This document shows, in pieces, positions 1-6,100 of a stretch of DNA of 8,650 nt (position 1 is the stretch's first letter; each line of letters opens with the position of its first letter). Location: positions 1 through 8,650 of the forward strand of contig JBATBW010000094.1 of assembly GCA_049662565.1 (NCBI GenBank). Direction: 5' to 3'. The notes beneath the pieces were generated by a model, which did not search any database, was not told where the DNA came from, and saw nothing but the letters and a program-made list of their open reading frames with translations. This DNA comes from JBATBW01 sp049662565. GTDB taxonomy: Bacteria; Bacillota_I; Bacilli_A; Erysipelotrichales; Erysipelotrichaceae. A program made the position numbers and the translations under genes.

Positions 1-156
1 GTTGCATTACAAGCACAAGTTGAAGAATTAAGAAACGAATTAGAAAATCAACCAGTAGCTGCACCAGTTAATGAAGAATGTGGTACAAAAGTTGATATTT
101 TAAGAAGATTAGCTAACTTAGAAGCAATCGTTTTACAAAACTATAATAATCGATAA
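1..156 (+). CDS. gpsB: GpsB cell division protein, C-terminal end (partial)
   Basis: Frame 1 is open from the left edge to a TAA at 154-156, giving the last 51 residues of a protein. It starts with the end of a charged helix, continues through a Pro/Ala linker (QPVAAPVNEE), and ends with a short helix containing DILRRLANLEAIV. That end closely matches the C-terminal oligomerisation helix of GpsB (B. subtilis ends with a DILKRLSNLE-type motif). GpsB is a DivIVA-like cytoplasmic protein that shuttles between the side wall and the septum and coordinates penicillin-binding proteins during growth and division. The membrane-binding N-terminal domain lies outside the window. The position directly before rnpB is the same as in B. 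subtilis and supports the call. A TATAAT inside its last codons may be the promoter for rnpB. Confidence 0.85.
   Translation, partial: VALQAQVEELRNELENQPVAAPVNEECGTKVDILRRLANLEAIVLQNYNNR
119..147 (+). promoter_or_regulatory. Candidate rnpB promoter within the 3' end of gpsB
   Basis: A perfect TATAAT lies at 142-147 and would start transcription near 154, about 14 bases before the mature 5' end of RNase P RNA. The -35 region (TTAGAA at 118-123, 18-base spacer) is a poor match. A weaker -10 alternative, TAAGAT at 154-159, would start transcription closer to the mature end. The assignment rests on position and the -10 box only. Confidence 0.4.
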
Positions 157-167
157 GATTATTTAAT

Positions 168-508
168 TGACACTTTGACAATCGCTGGGAAACTAGAGGA
201 AAGTCCATGCTCGCACTATCTGTGATGATAGTAGTGTTTGTGCTAAATGAAAAAATAAATTTAGGTAGTTTATACTAACGGCGGATGATGTCCTAAGGCA
301 ATTGCTATGGAATAGTCTATAATGTGCCACAGTGACGGAGCTTAATGGAAACATTAAGGTGGAACGCGGTAAACCCCACAAGCGAGAAACCCAAATTTGG
401 TAGGGGAACTTTTGAAGATGAAACAGAAATTGGATAAGGACAAATTTTATTTGTAGATAAATGATTGTCACTACTTTTGTAGGACAGAACATGGCTTATA
501 AAGTGTCA
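168..508 (+). ncRNA. rnpB: RNase P RNA (bacterial type B)
   Basis: This is the catalytic RNA of RNase P, which removes 5' leaders from precursor tRNAs. The universally conserved blocks are present in order: GAGGAAAGTCCATGC (196-210), GTGCCACAGTGACG (324-337), GGTGGAACGCGGTAAACCCC (359-378), AAGCGAGAAACCC (from about 380), and ACAGAACATGGCTTA (484-498). Helix P1 pairs 168-176 with 500-508 over nine bases and sets the ends. P2 pairs 177-183 with 463-469. P4 pairs 202-209 with 490-497 and keeps the invariant bulged U (T204). The TGTAGATAAATGATTG segment before the 3' side of P2 resembles the Bacillus-type RNA, so I call it type B. At about 341 nt it is shorter than the roughly 400 nt of B. subtilis; the region between P2 and the 3' strand of P4 is reduced to a tiny CTAC-TTTT-GTAG hairpin (471-482). 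End positions are accurate to a few bases. Confidence 0.96.
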
Positions 509-514
509 TAATTT

Positions 515-540
515 AAGCAACTATTCAGTTGCTTTTTGTT
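515..540 (+). terminator. Intrinsic terminator of rnpB
   Basis: A perfect 8-bp stem pairs 515-522 with 527-534 around an ATTC loop, followed by a T-rich run (TTTTTGTTT). It lies 6 bases after P1 of RNase P RNA and ends about 16 bases before the pgsA start codon, so it touches the pgsA ribosome binding site region. Confidence 0.88.
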
Positions 541-556
541 TATAATAGGAGGAAAT

Positions 557-1150
557 ATGAACTTACCTAATAGATTATCGTTATTCAGAATTATTTTAGT
601 ACCTATTACAATGCTAGTGTATTTATTTCCATATCAAGAATTTGGGATACAAATTCCAGTGTTTAAAATAAGTTTTGTTAGTTTGCCAGTAATTAATCTA
701 ATTGTTTTAGGTTTATTTGTTGTCGCTTCTTTAACTGATATGTTAGATGGAATGATTGCTCGTAAAAGGGGGTTAATTACGACTTTTGGTAAATTTATTG
801 ATCCAATTGCGGATAAATTATTGACGACATCTTTATTCCTTTGCTTTTTAGGAAAGGGAATTGTTCCGGTTGTTCCTGTGGCAATTATGATTAGTAGGGA
901 CATCATTGTCGATGGTATTCGGATGATTATTTCTAGTAAGGGTATTGTACTAGCAGCGGGTTATTTGGGAAAAATGAAGACGGTTTTACAAATGGTTAGT
1001 ATCGTAGTTATTTTATTGAATAATTTACCATTTGAAATCTATGCTTTACCGATTAGTGATTTTATTTTATGGTTCGCAACTTTTACATCAGCTATTAGTG
1101 GTATTGCTTATTTTATGCAAGCTAAAAATTATTTGTTAGAGGATAAATAG
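557..1150 (+). CDS. pgsA: Phosphatidylglycerophosphate synthase (CDP-diacylglycerol--glycerol-3-phosphate 3-phosphatidyltransferase)
   Basis: This integral membrane enzyme transfers the phosphatidyl group from CDP-diacylglycerol to glycerol-3-phosphate, the committed step to phosphatidylglycerol. The 197-residue product starts with MNLPNRLSLFR, typical of PgsA, and carries the full CDP-alcohol phosphotransferase signature DxxDGxxARx8GxxxDxxxD: D61, D64, G65, A68, R69, G78, D82 and D86. Hydrophobic segments lie at about 8-25, 43-60, 88-108, 132-152 and 165-185. I start it at ATG 557 because AGGAGG (548-553) sits just before it; an upstream in-frame TTG at 536 lies inside the terminator T-run and is rejected. 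The next gene begins on the last base of its stop codon, so translation is probably coupled. The pgsA-cinA-recA order matches B. subtilis. No clear promoter of its own was found. Confidence 0.96.
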   Translation: MNLPNRLSLFRIILVPITMLVYLFPYQEFGIQIPVFKISFVSLPVINLIVLGLFVVASLTDMLDGMIARKRGLITTFGKFIDPIADKLLTTSLFLCFLGKGIVPVVPVAIMISRDIIVDGIRMIISSKGIVLAAGYLGKMKTVLQMVSIVVILLNNLPFEIYALPISDFILWFATFTSAISGIAYFMQAKNYLLEDK

Positions 1151-1608
1151 TGGAAAATTTAGTTTTGAAATTAATTGCGAGTAACCTGACAATAAGTAGT
1201 TGTGAGAGTTTGACGGCTGGAATGTTTTCTAGTCAGCTTGCGAGTGTTCCTAATGCCTCAAAAACATTATTGGGGGCAATTGTTTCTTATAATAATTTGA
1301 TAAAAGAGAAAGTAGTGAATATTGATAAAAGCATAATTGATGAAAAAGGGGTTGTATCTAGTGAAGTGGCCTTTTTGATGGCGAAAAATACTAAAGAAAT
1401 TATGCATAGTGATATATGTGTTAGTTTTACTGGCAATGCCGGTCCAAGCGGCATGGAAAACAAACCGGTGGGATTAGTTTATTCTTGTATTTATTTTAAT
1501 GACAGTAAATTTTTTGTTTATGAAAATAAATATGACGGTAATCGTCAACAAATTCGACAAGCTTGTATTGATGATATAGTAAATAAATTATCAGAAATAT
1601 TAGGATAA
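1150..1608 (+). CDS. pncC: Nicotinamide-nucleotide amidohydrolase, stand-alone CinA C-terminal domain (PncC)
   Basis: The family deamidates nicotinamide mononucleotide to nicotinate mononucleotide in the cytoplasm, recycling the NMN made by NAD-dependent DNA ligase. The 152-residue protein is one CinA C-terminal domain: CESLTAG near residues 18-24 (cf. the ESCTGG motif), PNAS at 34-37, VSYNNLIKEK at 45-54, KGVVSSEVA at 66-74, TGNAGPSG at 94-101 and KPVGLVY at 105-111. The N-terminal molybdopterin-binding-like domain of full CinA (about 415 residues) is absent, so it resembles PncC/YgaD rather than the bifunctional competence-associated CinA of Bacillus. The start is GTG at 1150, overlapping the last base of the pgsA TAG, with AGAGGA at 1138-1143 as ribosome binding site. 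The place between pgsA and recA is the usual cinA place. TGNAGP instead of the common TGIAGP is a mild variation. Confidence 0.88.
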   Translation: MENLVLKLIASNLTISSCESLTAGMFSSQLASVPNASKTLLGAIVSYNNLIKEKVVNIDKSIIDEKGVVSSEVAFLMAKNTKEIMHSDICVSFTGNAGPSGMENKPVGLVYSCIYFNDSKFFVYENKYDGNRQQIRQACIDDIVNKLSEILG

Positions 1609-1615
1609 ATATAAG
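1588..1615 (+). promoter_or_regulatory. Weak candidate recA promoter
   Basis: TTATCA (1588-1593, 4 of 6 to TTGACA) and TATAAG (1610-1615, 5 of 6 to TATAAT) are separated by 16 bases at the end of pncC. Transcription would start near 1622, leaving a leader of about 26 bases. In so AT-rich a sequence such matches occur by chance, and recA may simply be read from the pgsA-pncC transcript. Confidence 0.3.
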
Positions 1616-1624
1616 TTATCACTA

Positions 1625-1637
1625 ATATATATATATA
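1625..1637 (+). repeat. Short AT dinucleotide tract before recA
   Basis: Six consecutive AT units plus one A abut the recA ribosome binding site (GGGAGG, 1638-1643). A tract this short may be stable. Because it lies upstream of the ribosome binding site, length changes would not alter the spacing to the start codon. Confidence 0.7.
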
Positions 1638-1647
1638 GGGAGGTCCT

Positions 1648-2652
1648 ATGAAAGATAAAAATAATAATGATGTTTTGTTAAGTGAAACATTAAAACAAAT
1701 TGAAAAACAATATGGTAAAGGCTCAATAATGAAATTAGGAGATCGTCCAAATATTGACGTTGATGTCATTAGTTCGGGATCATTGACTTTAGACTTGTGC
1801 TTAGGGGTTGGTGGATACCCTAAGGGAAGAATTATTGAAGTGTATGGTCCAGAATCAAGTGGTAAAACAACTTTAGCTTTGCATGCAATTGCTTCATGTC
1901 AAAAAGCGGGCGGGGTTTGTGCCTTTATTGATGCGGAAAATGCAATTGATCCGATGTATGCGAAAAACTTGGGCGTTGATATTGATGAACTGATTTTAAG
2001 TCAACCTGATAGTGGAGAACAAGCTTTAGAAATTTGCGAAATGTTAATTCGTTCTGGAGCAATTGATTTAGTTGTCATTGACTCAGTGGCGGCATTAGTG
2101 CCACAATCGGAATTAGACGGAGAAATGGGTGACTCACAAGTTGGGTTGCAAGCGCGTTTAATGTCGAAGGCGATGCGTAAATTGTCTGGTGTAATGAATA
2201 AAAGTAATTGCACGGCTATTTTCATTAACCAATTAAGAGAAAAAGTTGGAGTTATGTTTGGTAATCCGGAAACAACACCAGGGGGTAGAGCTTTAAAATT
2301 CTATTCTTCAATACGTTTAGATGTCCGTAAGAGCGAAGCTATTAAACAAGGAACGGATATTGTTGGTAACAAAGTAAACATTAAAGTAGTTAAAAATAAG
2401 GTGGCTCCACCATTTAAAGTAGCTACAGTTGATATTTTATATGGTGAGGGTATTAGTGCTTTAAATGAAGTTGTGGATTTAGGTGTAAGTTATGATATTA
2501 TTGATAAATCTGGTGCTTGGTTCTCTTATAATAATGATCGTATAGGTCAAGGTCGAGAAGCGGTTCGTAGTTTCTTAAAATCTAATGAAGCGGTTTATGA
2601 AGAAATTAGAAGTAAGATTAGTGATAAATTAAATAATACAGAAAAAAAGTAA
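1648..2652 (+). CDS. recA: RecA recombinase
   Basis: RecA forms ATP-dependent filaments on single-stranded DNA, drives homologous strand exchange, and triggers LexA self-cleavage where LexA exists. The 334-residue product has the N-terminal helix with the KQYGKGSIMKLG motif (20-31), Walker A GPESSGKTT (67-75), the catalytic Glu in FIDAEN (E97), Walker B LVVIDS (141-146), loop L1 around EMGDSQVGLQAR (159-170), and loop L2 with NQLREKVGVMFGNPETTPGG (194-213). The C-terminal domain ends with KSNEAVYEEIRSKISDKLNN and lacks the long acidic tail of E. coli RecA (353 residues). One departure is N98 where most RecA proteins have His (AEH). ATG 1648 follows GGGAGG at 1638-1643 with good spacing. It is probably co-transcribed with pgsA-pncC, with a possible weak promoter of its own. 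No LexA/DinR box is seen upstream. A terminator overlaps the stop codon. Confidence 0.98.
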   Translation: MKDKNNNDVLLSETLKQIEKQYGKGSIMKLGDRPNIDVDVISSGSLTLDLCLGVGGYPKGRIIEVYGPESSGKTTLALHAIASCQKAGGVCAFIDAENAIDPMYAKNLGVDIDELILSQPDSGEQALEICEMLIRSGAIDLVVIDSVAALVPQSELDGEMGDSQVGLQARLMSKAMRKLSGVMNKSNCTAIFINQLREKVGVMFGNPETTPGGRALKFYSSIRLDVRKSEAIKQGTDIVGNKVNIKVVKNKVAPPFKVATVDILYGEGISALNEVVDLGVSYDIIDKSGAWFSYNNDRIGQGREAVRSFLKSNEAVYEEIRSKISDKLNNTEKK

Positions 2653-2676
2653 TCCTTTGGGATTATTTTTTCTTTA
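2643..2676 (+). terminator. Intrinsic terminator of recA
   Basis: TAATCC (2650-2655) pairs with GGATTA (2660-2665) around a TTTG loop. The stem extends outward through a G-T pair and A-T pairs between the A-run at 2642-2648 and the T-run at 2666-2671. The recA stop codon is part of the stem. The A-run and T-run would also let it act in the opposite direction. Confidence 0.85.
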
Positions 2677-2681
2677 TTTAT

Positions 2682-2689
2682 GATATAAT
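2682..2689 (+). promoter_or_regulatory. Promoter (extended -10) for the YitT-family gene
   Basis: TGATATAATT at 2681-2690 contains a perfect TATAAT (2684-2689) preceded by TGN, an extended -10 element, which can work without a good -35. No convincing -35 is seen; the sequence at that distance is the recA terminator. Transcription would start near 2696, just after the terminator and before the AGGAGGA ribosome binding site at 2704-2710. Confidence 0.6.
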
Positions 2690-2714
2690 TTCTATTATGT
2701 ATTAGGAGGATGGT

Positions 2715-3569
2715 ATGAATCGATTTAATAAATATATATTATTAATATTAGGGAATTTAATGTATGCATTTAGTATTTATTTTTTCATGATTCCTAATGG
2801 GATAAATACTGGCGGATTAATTGGGTATGCTCAATTGTTTGATCACTTGTTGTCACCACTTATTGGCAATTTTGGTTTAATTAATTTGACTGGGATTTTT
2901 AATTTAATATTGAATATTCCTTTGTTCTTATTGGCTTATAGTAAAATTAGTAAAGAATTTTTGATTAAAACCGTAGTTAGTATTGTCGTACAGTCGATAG
3001 TCTTAAGCGTAATGCCTTATCGGTCTGTGGCATTGATGCCAGATATTTTATCTAATTTAATTATTGCGGCCTTGATATGTGGTGTAGGTATTGGTTTTAC
3101 ATTACGTAGCAGTGGTTGTAGTGGTGGATTAGATATTTTAGGGGTCTATTTTACTAAGACGAAGAATAATTATTCGGTTGGTCGTCTAGCAATTGTTTTA
3201 AATGGAATTTTATTTTTAATTTGTGCTTTTATTTTTAATGTGCAAAGTGCATTGTATTCGATTATGTTTGTTTTAATTGTTGGTTTTGTTAGCGACAAAG
3301 TTCATTATCAAAATATTAGTATCTTTGCTTTAATATTTACCAAGAATGATGAATTAAAGGAAGTCATTATGCAAAAGATGGGTCGTGGTGTTACATATTG
3401 GAATGGTAAGGGTGGATATACTGATAGTGATGTTGGTATTTTGGCCTGTGCTTTGAATAAATATGAGATTCGAACATTAAAGAAAATTGTTGGTGATGTT
3501 GATCCTAATGCCTTTGTGATGATAAATGAGAGTAAAAATATTAACGGTAATTTTGAAAAAAGATTGTAA
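2715..3569 (+). CDS. YitT-family membrane protein (YitT + DUF2179 domains)
   Basis: This 284-residue membrane protein belongs to the YitT/YqfU family of Firmicutes, whose substrate or biochemical role is not firmly established. About six hydrophobic segments are visible at roughly 6-25, 53-77, 82-102, 111-130, 157-175 and 177-194. Family marks are IPNGINTGG (26-34) after the first membrane helix and RSSGCSGGLDI (131-141), the usual glycine-rich motif before the fifth helix. A soluble C-terminal DUF2179 domain (about 222-276) contains GRGVTYWNGKGGYT and ends with DVDPNAFVMI. ATG 2715 is preceded by AGGAGGA at 2704-2710. It is framed by its own extended -10 promoter and terminator, so it looks like a separate transcription unit set between recA and rny, where B. 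subtilis has pbpX. Family is certain; the function is unknown. Confidence 0.92.
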   Translation: MNRFNKYILLILGNLMYAFSIYFFMIPNGINTGGLIGYAQLFDHLLSPLIGNFGLINLTGIFNLILNIPLFLLAYSKISKEFLIKTVVSIVVQSIVLSVMPYRSVALMPDILSNLIIAALICGVGIGFTLRSSGCSGGLDILGVYFTKTKNNYSVGRLAIVLNGILFLICAFIFNVQSALYSIMFVLIVGFVSDKVHYQNISIFALIFTKNDELKEVIMQKMGRGVTYWNGKGGYTDSDVGILACALNKYEIRTLKKIVGDVDPNAFVMINESKNINGNFEKRL

Positions 3570-3595
3570 AACTTAGGTAATCTAAGTTTTTTTCT
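3568..3595 (+). terminator. Intrinsic terminator of the YitT-family gene
   Basis: An 8-bp perfect stem pairs AAACTTAG (3569-3576) with CTAAGTTT (3582-3589) around GTAAT, followed by T's up to 3593. It starts at the last base of the stop codon. Confidence 0.9.
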
Positions 3596-3615
3596 TTGTG
3601 AAAAGCTAATTTTAA

Positions 3616-3644
3616 TGGAAATTTAGGCTTGTATATAATATAAT
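3616..3644 (+). promoter_or_regulatory. Promoter of rny
   Basis: Two overlapping perfect TATAAT boxes occur at 3634-3639 and 3639-3644. The second has TGGAAA (3616-3621, 4 of 6 to TTGACA) exactly 17 bases upstream, and would start transcription near 3651. The box lies after the preceding terminator and about 70 bases before the rny start codon. Confidence 0.7.
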
Positions 3645-3649
3645 GCTTG

Positions 3650-3697
3650 AATGTTATAACTTTAAAATGTATAATAACATTAAGGTAAAAACCTTAA
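3650..3697 (+). promoter_or_regulatory. Structured 5' leader of rny mRNA: two adjacent perfect hairpins
   Basis: Hairpin 1 pairs AATGTTAT (3650-3657) with ATAACATT (3674-3681), 8 bp with a 16-base loop. Hairpin 2 pairs TTAAGGT (3680-3686) with ACCTTAA (3691-3697), 7 bp with an AAAA loop. They share two bases at 3680-3681, so the junction pairs compete. The first begins almost at the predicted transcription start; the second ends 7 bases before the ribosome binding site GGAGG (3705-3709). No T-run follows, so they are not terminators. A role in message stability or control is inference. Confidence 0.45.
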
Positions 3698-3714
3698 AGA
3701 CAATGGAGGAATAT

Positions 3715-5271
3715 ATGGATAATGTTTTACTATATTCTATTTTGTCAGGAGTAAGTTGTTTAGCTTTAGGAATTGCAATAATGCTTATTTTGAGTCGCAT
3801 TGGTTTAAATAAAAATTTACAAAAATCGTCTTTAATTATAAAAGAAGCAAATATTGAATCTGAGAATTTATTGAGACAAGCTATACTTGATGGAAAAACA
3901 CAAGTTCATGAAATGAAACTTGTAGCGGAAAAAGAAATAAAAGAAAAGAAAAACGAATTATCGGAAGCGGAACATAAGTTAAACCGCCGCGAAGATAATT
4001 TGACGCATCGTGATGAAAATCTTACAAATAAAGAAAAACAAATCGATGAAAAAATGCATCAAGTGACTAACAAACTTAGTGATCTTAACAAAATAGAAGA
4101 ACAATTAAAAGAAAAATTAGCAGTACAAATTAATGAATTGGAAAGAGTTGCCAGCTTATCTGAAGATGAAGCTAAAAAAGAATTATTTGAAGTAGTAGAA
4201 AGAAAAATGCAAAATGAAGTAACAGCATTTATTAAAGATAAAGAAGATGAAGCTAAGTCAAGAGCAACGGAAAAATCAAGAGAAATATTAGCGTTAGCTA
4301 TTCAACGTTATTCACAAGAAGAGGCTTCAGAAAGAACGGTATCGGTTGTTGGGTTACCTAATGACGAAATGAAAGGACGGATTATCGGTCGTGAAGGTCG
4401 TAATATTCGTGCTATCGAACAAGCTACGGGTGTTGATTTAATTATTGATGATACTCCAGAAGCAATTACTGTTTCTTGTTTTGATCCAATTAGAAGAGAA
4501 ATAGCTCGTTTATCTTTAGAAGCATTAATTAGGGATGGTCGTATTCAACCAGGTAGAATTGAAGAAGTGGTACAAAGAGTTACTAAAGAACTTAATGAAA
4601 CTATCTTTAAGGCTGGGGAAAATGCGATATTCAAACTAGGTATTGGTAAAATGAGTCGTGAATTAATTCAATTATTAGGTCGTTTACAATATCGTTATTC
4701 TTATGGACAAAATGCATTACAACATAGTGTAGAAGTTGCGACATTTGCGGGTATTATGGCTGCGGAATTGGGCTTAAATCAAAATATGGCTAAAAGAGCA
4801 GGTTTATTACATGATATTGGTAAAGCTTTAGACTTTGAAGTCGAAGGTAGTCATGTCGAACTTGGTATTAAGGCTTGTAAAAAATATGGTGAAGATCCAA
4901 TTGTTATTAATGCGATTGCTTCGCATCATGGTGATGAAGAACCAACTGGTTTAATTTCTAATTTAGTTATTGCGGCTGATACATTAAGTGCTGCAAGACC
5001 TGGTGCGCGTTATGAAGCAATGGAAAATTATATTAATCGTTTGGAACAATTAGAAAAGATTGCGACAGGTTTTGATGGTGTAGATAAGTGCTATGCGATT
5101 TCTAGTGGTCGTGAAATTAGAGTTATGGTTATGCCTGATAAGATGGATGATTTAAAAATGGCTAAAGTTGCTCGTGATATCCGTGAAAAAATTGAAAATG
5201 AGTTAACTTATCCAGGACAAATTAAAGTTACTTTAATTCGTGAAGTGCGAGTTAATGAATTGGCTAAATAA
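3715..5271 (+). CDS. rny: Ribonuclease Y
   Basis: RNase Y is a membrane-anchored endoribonuclease that starts mRNA turnover in Firmicutes. The 518-residue product matches the usual length (520 in B. subtilis). Domains in order: N-terminal transmembrane helix at about 5-27; a long charged coiled coil at about 30-190, rich in Glu and Lys; a KH RNA-binding domain around 205-270 with GRIIGREGRNIRAIE (G221-E235); and an HD phosphohydrolase domain with the HD pair H366-D367 in LLHDIGKA plus downstream SHHGDEEPTG. All key residues look intact. I choose ATG 3715 because GGAGG (3705-3709) sits at ideal spacing and the protein then starts right at the membrane helix. An earlier in-frame ATG at 3643 overlaps the -10 box and would add 24 unlikely residues. 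The stop codon TAA overlaps the ymdB ATG by one base, as TAATG, so the two are co-transcribed and probably translationally coupled. Confidence 0.98.
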   Translation: MDNVLLYSILSGVSCLALGIAIMLILSRIGLNKNLQKSSLIIKEANIESENLLRQAILDGKTQVHEMKLVAEKEIKEKKNELSEAEHKLNRREDNLTHRDENLTNKEKQIDEKMHQVTNKLSDLNKIEEQLKEKLAVQINELERVASLSEDEAKKELFEVVERKMQNEVTAFIKDKEDEAKSRATEKSREILALAIQRYSQEEASERTVSVVGLPNDEMKGRIIGREGRNIRAIEQATGVDLIIDDTPEAITVSCFDPIRREIARLSLEALIRDGRIQPGRIEEVVQRVTKELNETIFKAGENAIFKLGIGKMSRELIQLLGRLQYRYSYGQNALQHSVEVATFAGIMAAELGLNQNMAKRAGLLHDIGKALDFEVEGSHVELGIKACKKYGEDPIVINAIASHHGDEEPTGLISNLVIAADTLSAARPGARYEAMENYINRLEQLEKIATGFDGVDKCYAISSGREIRVMVMPDKMDDLKMAKVARDIREKIENELTYPGQIKVTLIREVRVNELAK

Positions 5272-6050
5272 TGATTAAAGTATTGTTTTTTGGTGATATT
5301 GTTGGATCAAAAGGTCGAAAGATTGTTTTGGATAATGTTGCGAAAATGAAAGAAGAATATGGTTGTGATTTAGTTATTGCCAATGGGGAGAATGCTGCCC
5401 ATGGTAAGGGTATTACTAAAAAGATTTTCTACCAATTAGTTAATGGTGGTATTGATTGTATTACGATGGGCAATCATACTTTTTCAAAAAAAGATGTTTT
5501 TGATTTTATCGATGATGATAATCGTTTAATTCGACCTATTAATTTATTGCCTAATGATTGTGGTAATATGTATTATGAAACGGTTGTTAAGGGTAAAAAA
5601 ATTGTGGTTTATAATGTTATTGGTAATGTATTTATTCCCAATGAGACATTAAATTGTTTTGATGAAAGTGATTATTTTTTAAAAAATATCAAAGCTGATT
5701 TATTGATTTGTGATTTTCATGGTGAAGTTACCAGCGAAAAGACGGCGTATGCTTATCACTTTAGTGATCAAGTAAAAACAGTAGTAGGGACTCATACTCA
5801 TGTCCAAACTAATGATGAAAGAATAATTAATGGTTGTGCTTTCATTTGTGATGTGGGAATGTGTGGACCATATGATAGTATTTTAGGTCGTGATAAAAAA
5901 GAAGCAGTTGATCGCTTTGTTTTAGGAACGAATACTAAATATCAAATTAGCGAAGAGGAAGCGATGTTATGTGCGGTAGTTATTACTTATGATGACAACT
6001 TACAAGCAAGTAATATTGAAAAAATCCAAATTCGTCCGAATATTAATTGA
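5271..6050 (+). CDS. ymdB: YmdB-family metallophosphoesterase (2',3'-cyclic-nucleotide 2'-phosphodiesterase)
   Basis: YmdB of B. subtilis is a dinuclear-metal phosphodiesterase acting on cyclic nucleotides, with effects on biofilm and motility gene expression. This 259-residue protein is a full-length member (B. subtilis about 264). Metal-binding and active-site motifs are intact: FFGDIVGSKGR with D9; IANGENAAHGKGIT with E40 and N41; TMGNHTF with N68 and H69; CDFHGE with H150; and GTHTHVQT with H175 and H177. Its ATG overlaps the rny stop codon by one base, the same rny-ymdB pairing as in many Firmicutes, which suggests a role beside RNase Y in RNA metabolism. The stop is TGA, evidence that TGA is not read as Trp here. 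The spoVS gene that follows ymdB in B. subtilis is missing. The last codons contain the -35 box of the next gene. Confidence 0.95.
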   Translation: MIKVLFFGDIVGSKGRKIVLDNVAKMKEEYGCDLVIANGENAAHGKGITKKIFYQLVNGGIDCITMGNHTFSKKDVFDFIDDDNRLIRPINLLPNDCGNMYYETVVKGKKIVVYNVIGNVFIPNETLNCFDESDYFLKNIKADLLICDFHGEVTSEKTAYAYHFSDQVKTVVGTHTHVQTNDERIINGCAFICDVGMCGPYDSILGRDKKEAVDRFVLGTNTKYQISEEEAMLCAVVITYDDNLQASNIEKIQIRPNIN

Positions 6051-6075
6051 ATAATAGATTAAAAATTGTTATAAT
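6047..6075 (+). promoter_or_regulatory. Strong promoter for the ferredoxin gene
   Basis: TTGAAT (6047-6052, 4 of 6 to TTGACA, including TTGA) and a perfect TATAAT (6070-6075) are separated by exactly 17 bases. The -10 is also preceded by TGT, making an extended TGN element. The -35 overlaps the ymdB stop codon. Transcription would start near 6082, just before the ribosome binding site. This is the best-looking promoter in the window. Confidence 0.8.
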
Positions 6076-6100
6076 AGAGAAAACTAAGGAGGATATTTTA

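Noticed and set aside
167..180. Two TTGACA sequences (167-172 and 175-180), perfect -35 boxes
   Set aside because: Both are within P1/P2 of RNase P RNA and have no -10 box at suitable spacing.
193..492. 99-codon reading frame on the - strand
   Set aside because: It lies wholly within the conserved RNase P RNA, has no ribosome binding site and resembles no protein; it is a chance frame opposite a structured RNA.
541..546. TATAAT before pgsA as its promoter
   Set aside because: Transcription would start at the ribosome binding site or start codon, and no -35 is present. Kept only as a remote leaderless option.
536..556. Upstream TTG start for pgsA adding seven residues
   Set aside because: It lies in the T-run of the rnpB terminator, with no ribosome binding site; ATG 557 follows AGGAGG.
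634..906. 90-codon reading frame on the - strand inside pgsA
   Set aside because: Antisense shadow of pgsA, whose full signature motif is on the + strand.
1557..1566. 10-base palindrome ACAAGCTTGT in pncC as an operator for recA
   Set aside because: It does not match the SOS box and lies in coding sequence; one such palindrome is expected by chance at this scale.
1545..2225. Short - strand frames within pncC and recA (1545-1769, 2001-2225)
   Set aside because: Antisense shadows of well-supported genes, without ribosome binding sites or recognisable motifs.
3643..3714. Upstream ATG for rny adding 24 residues
   Set aside because: It overlaps the -10 box, so it would not be in the mRNA; ATG 3715 has a good ribosome binding site and begins at the membrane helix.
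6048..6050. TGA at the end of ymdB read as Trp (mycoplasma code)
   Set aside because: ymdB has its family's length when TGA is a stop, Trp codons elsewhere are TGG, and no gene has an internal TGA.
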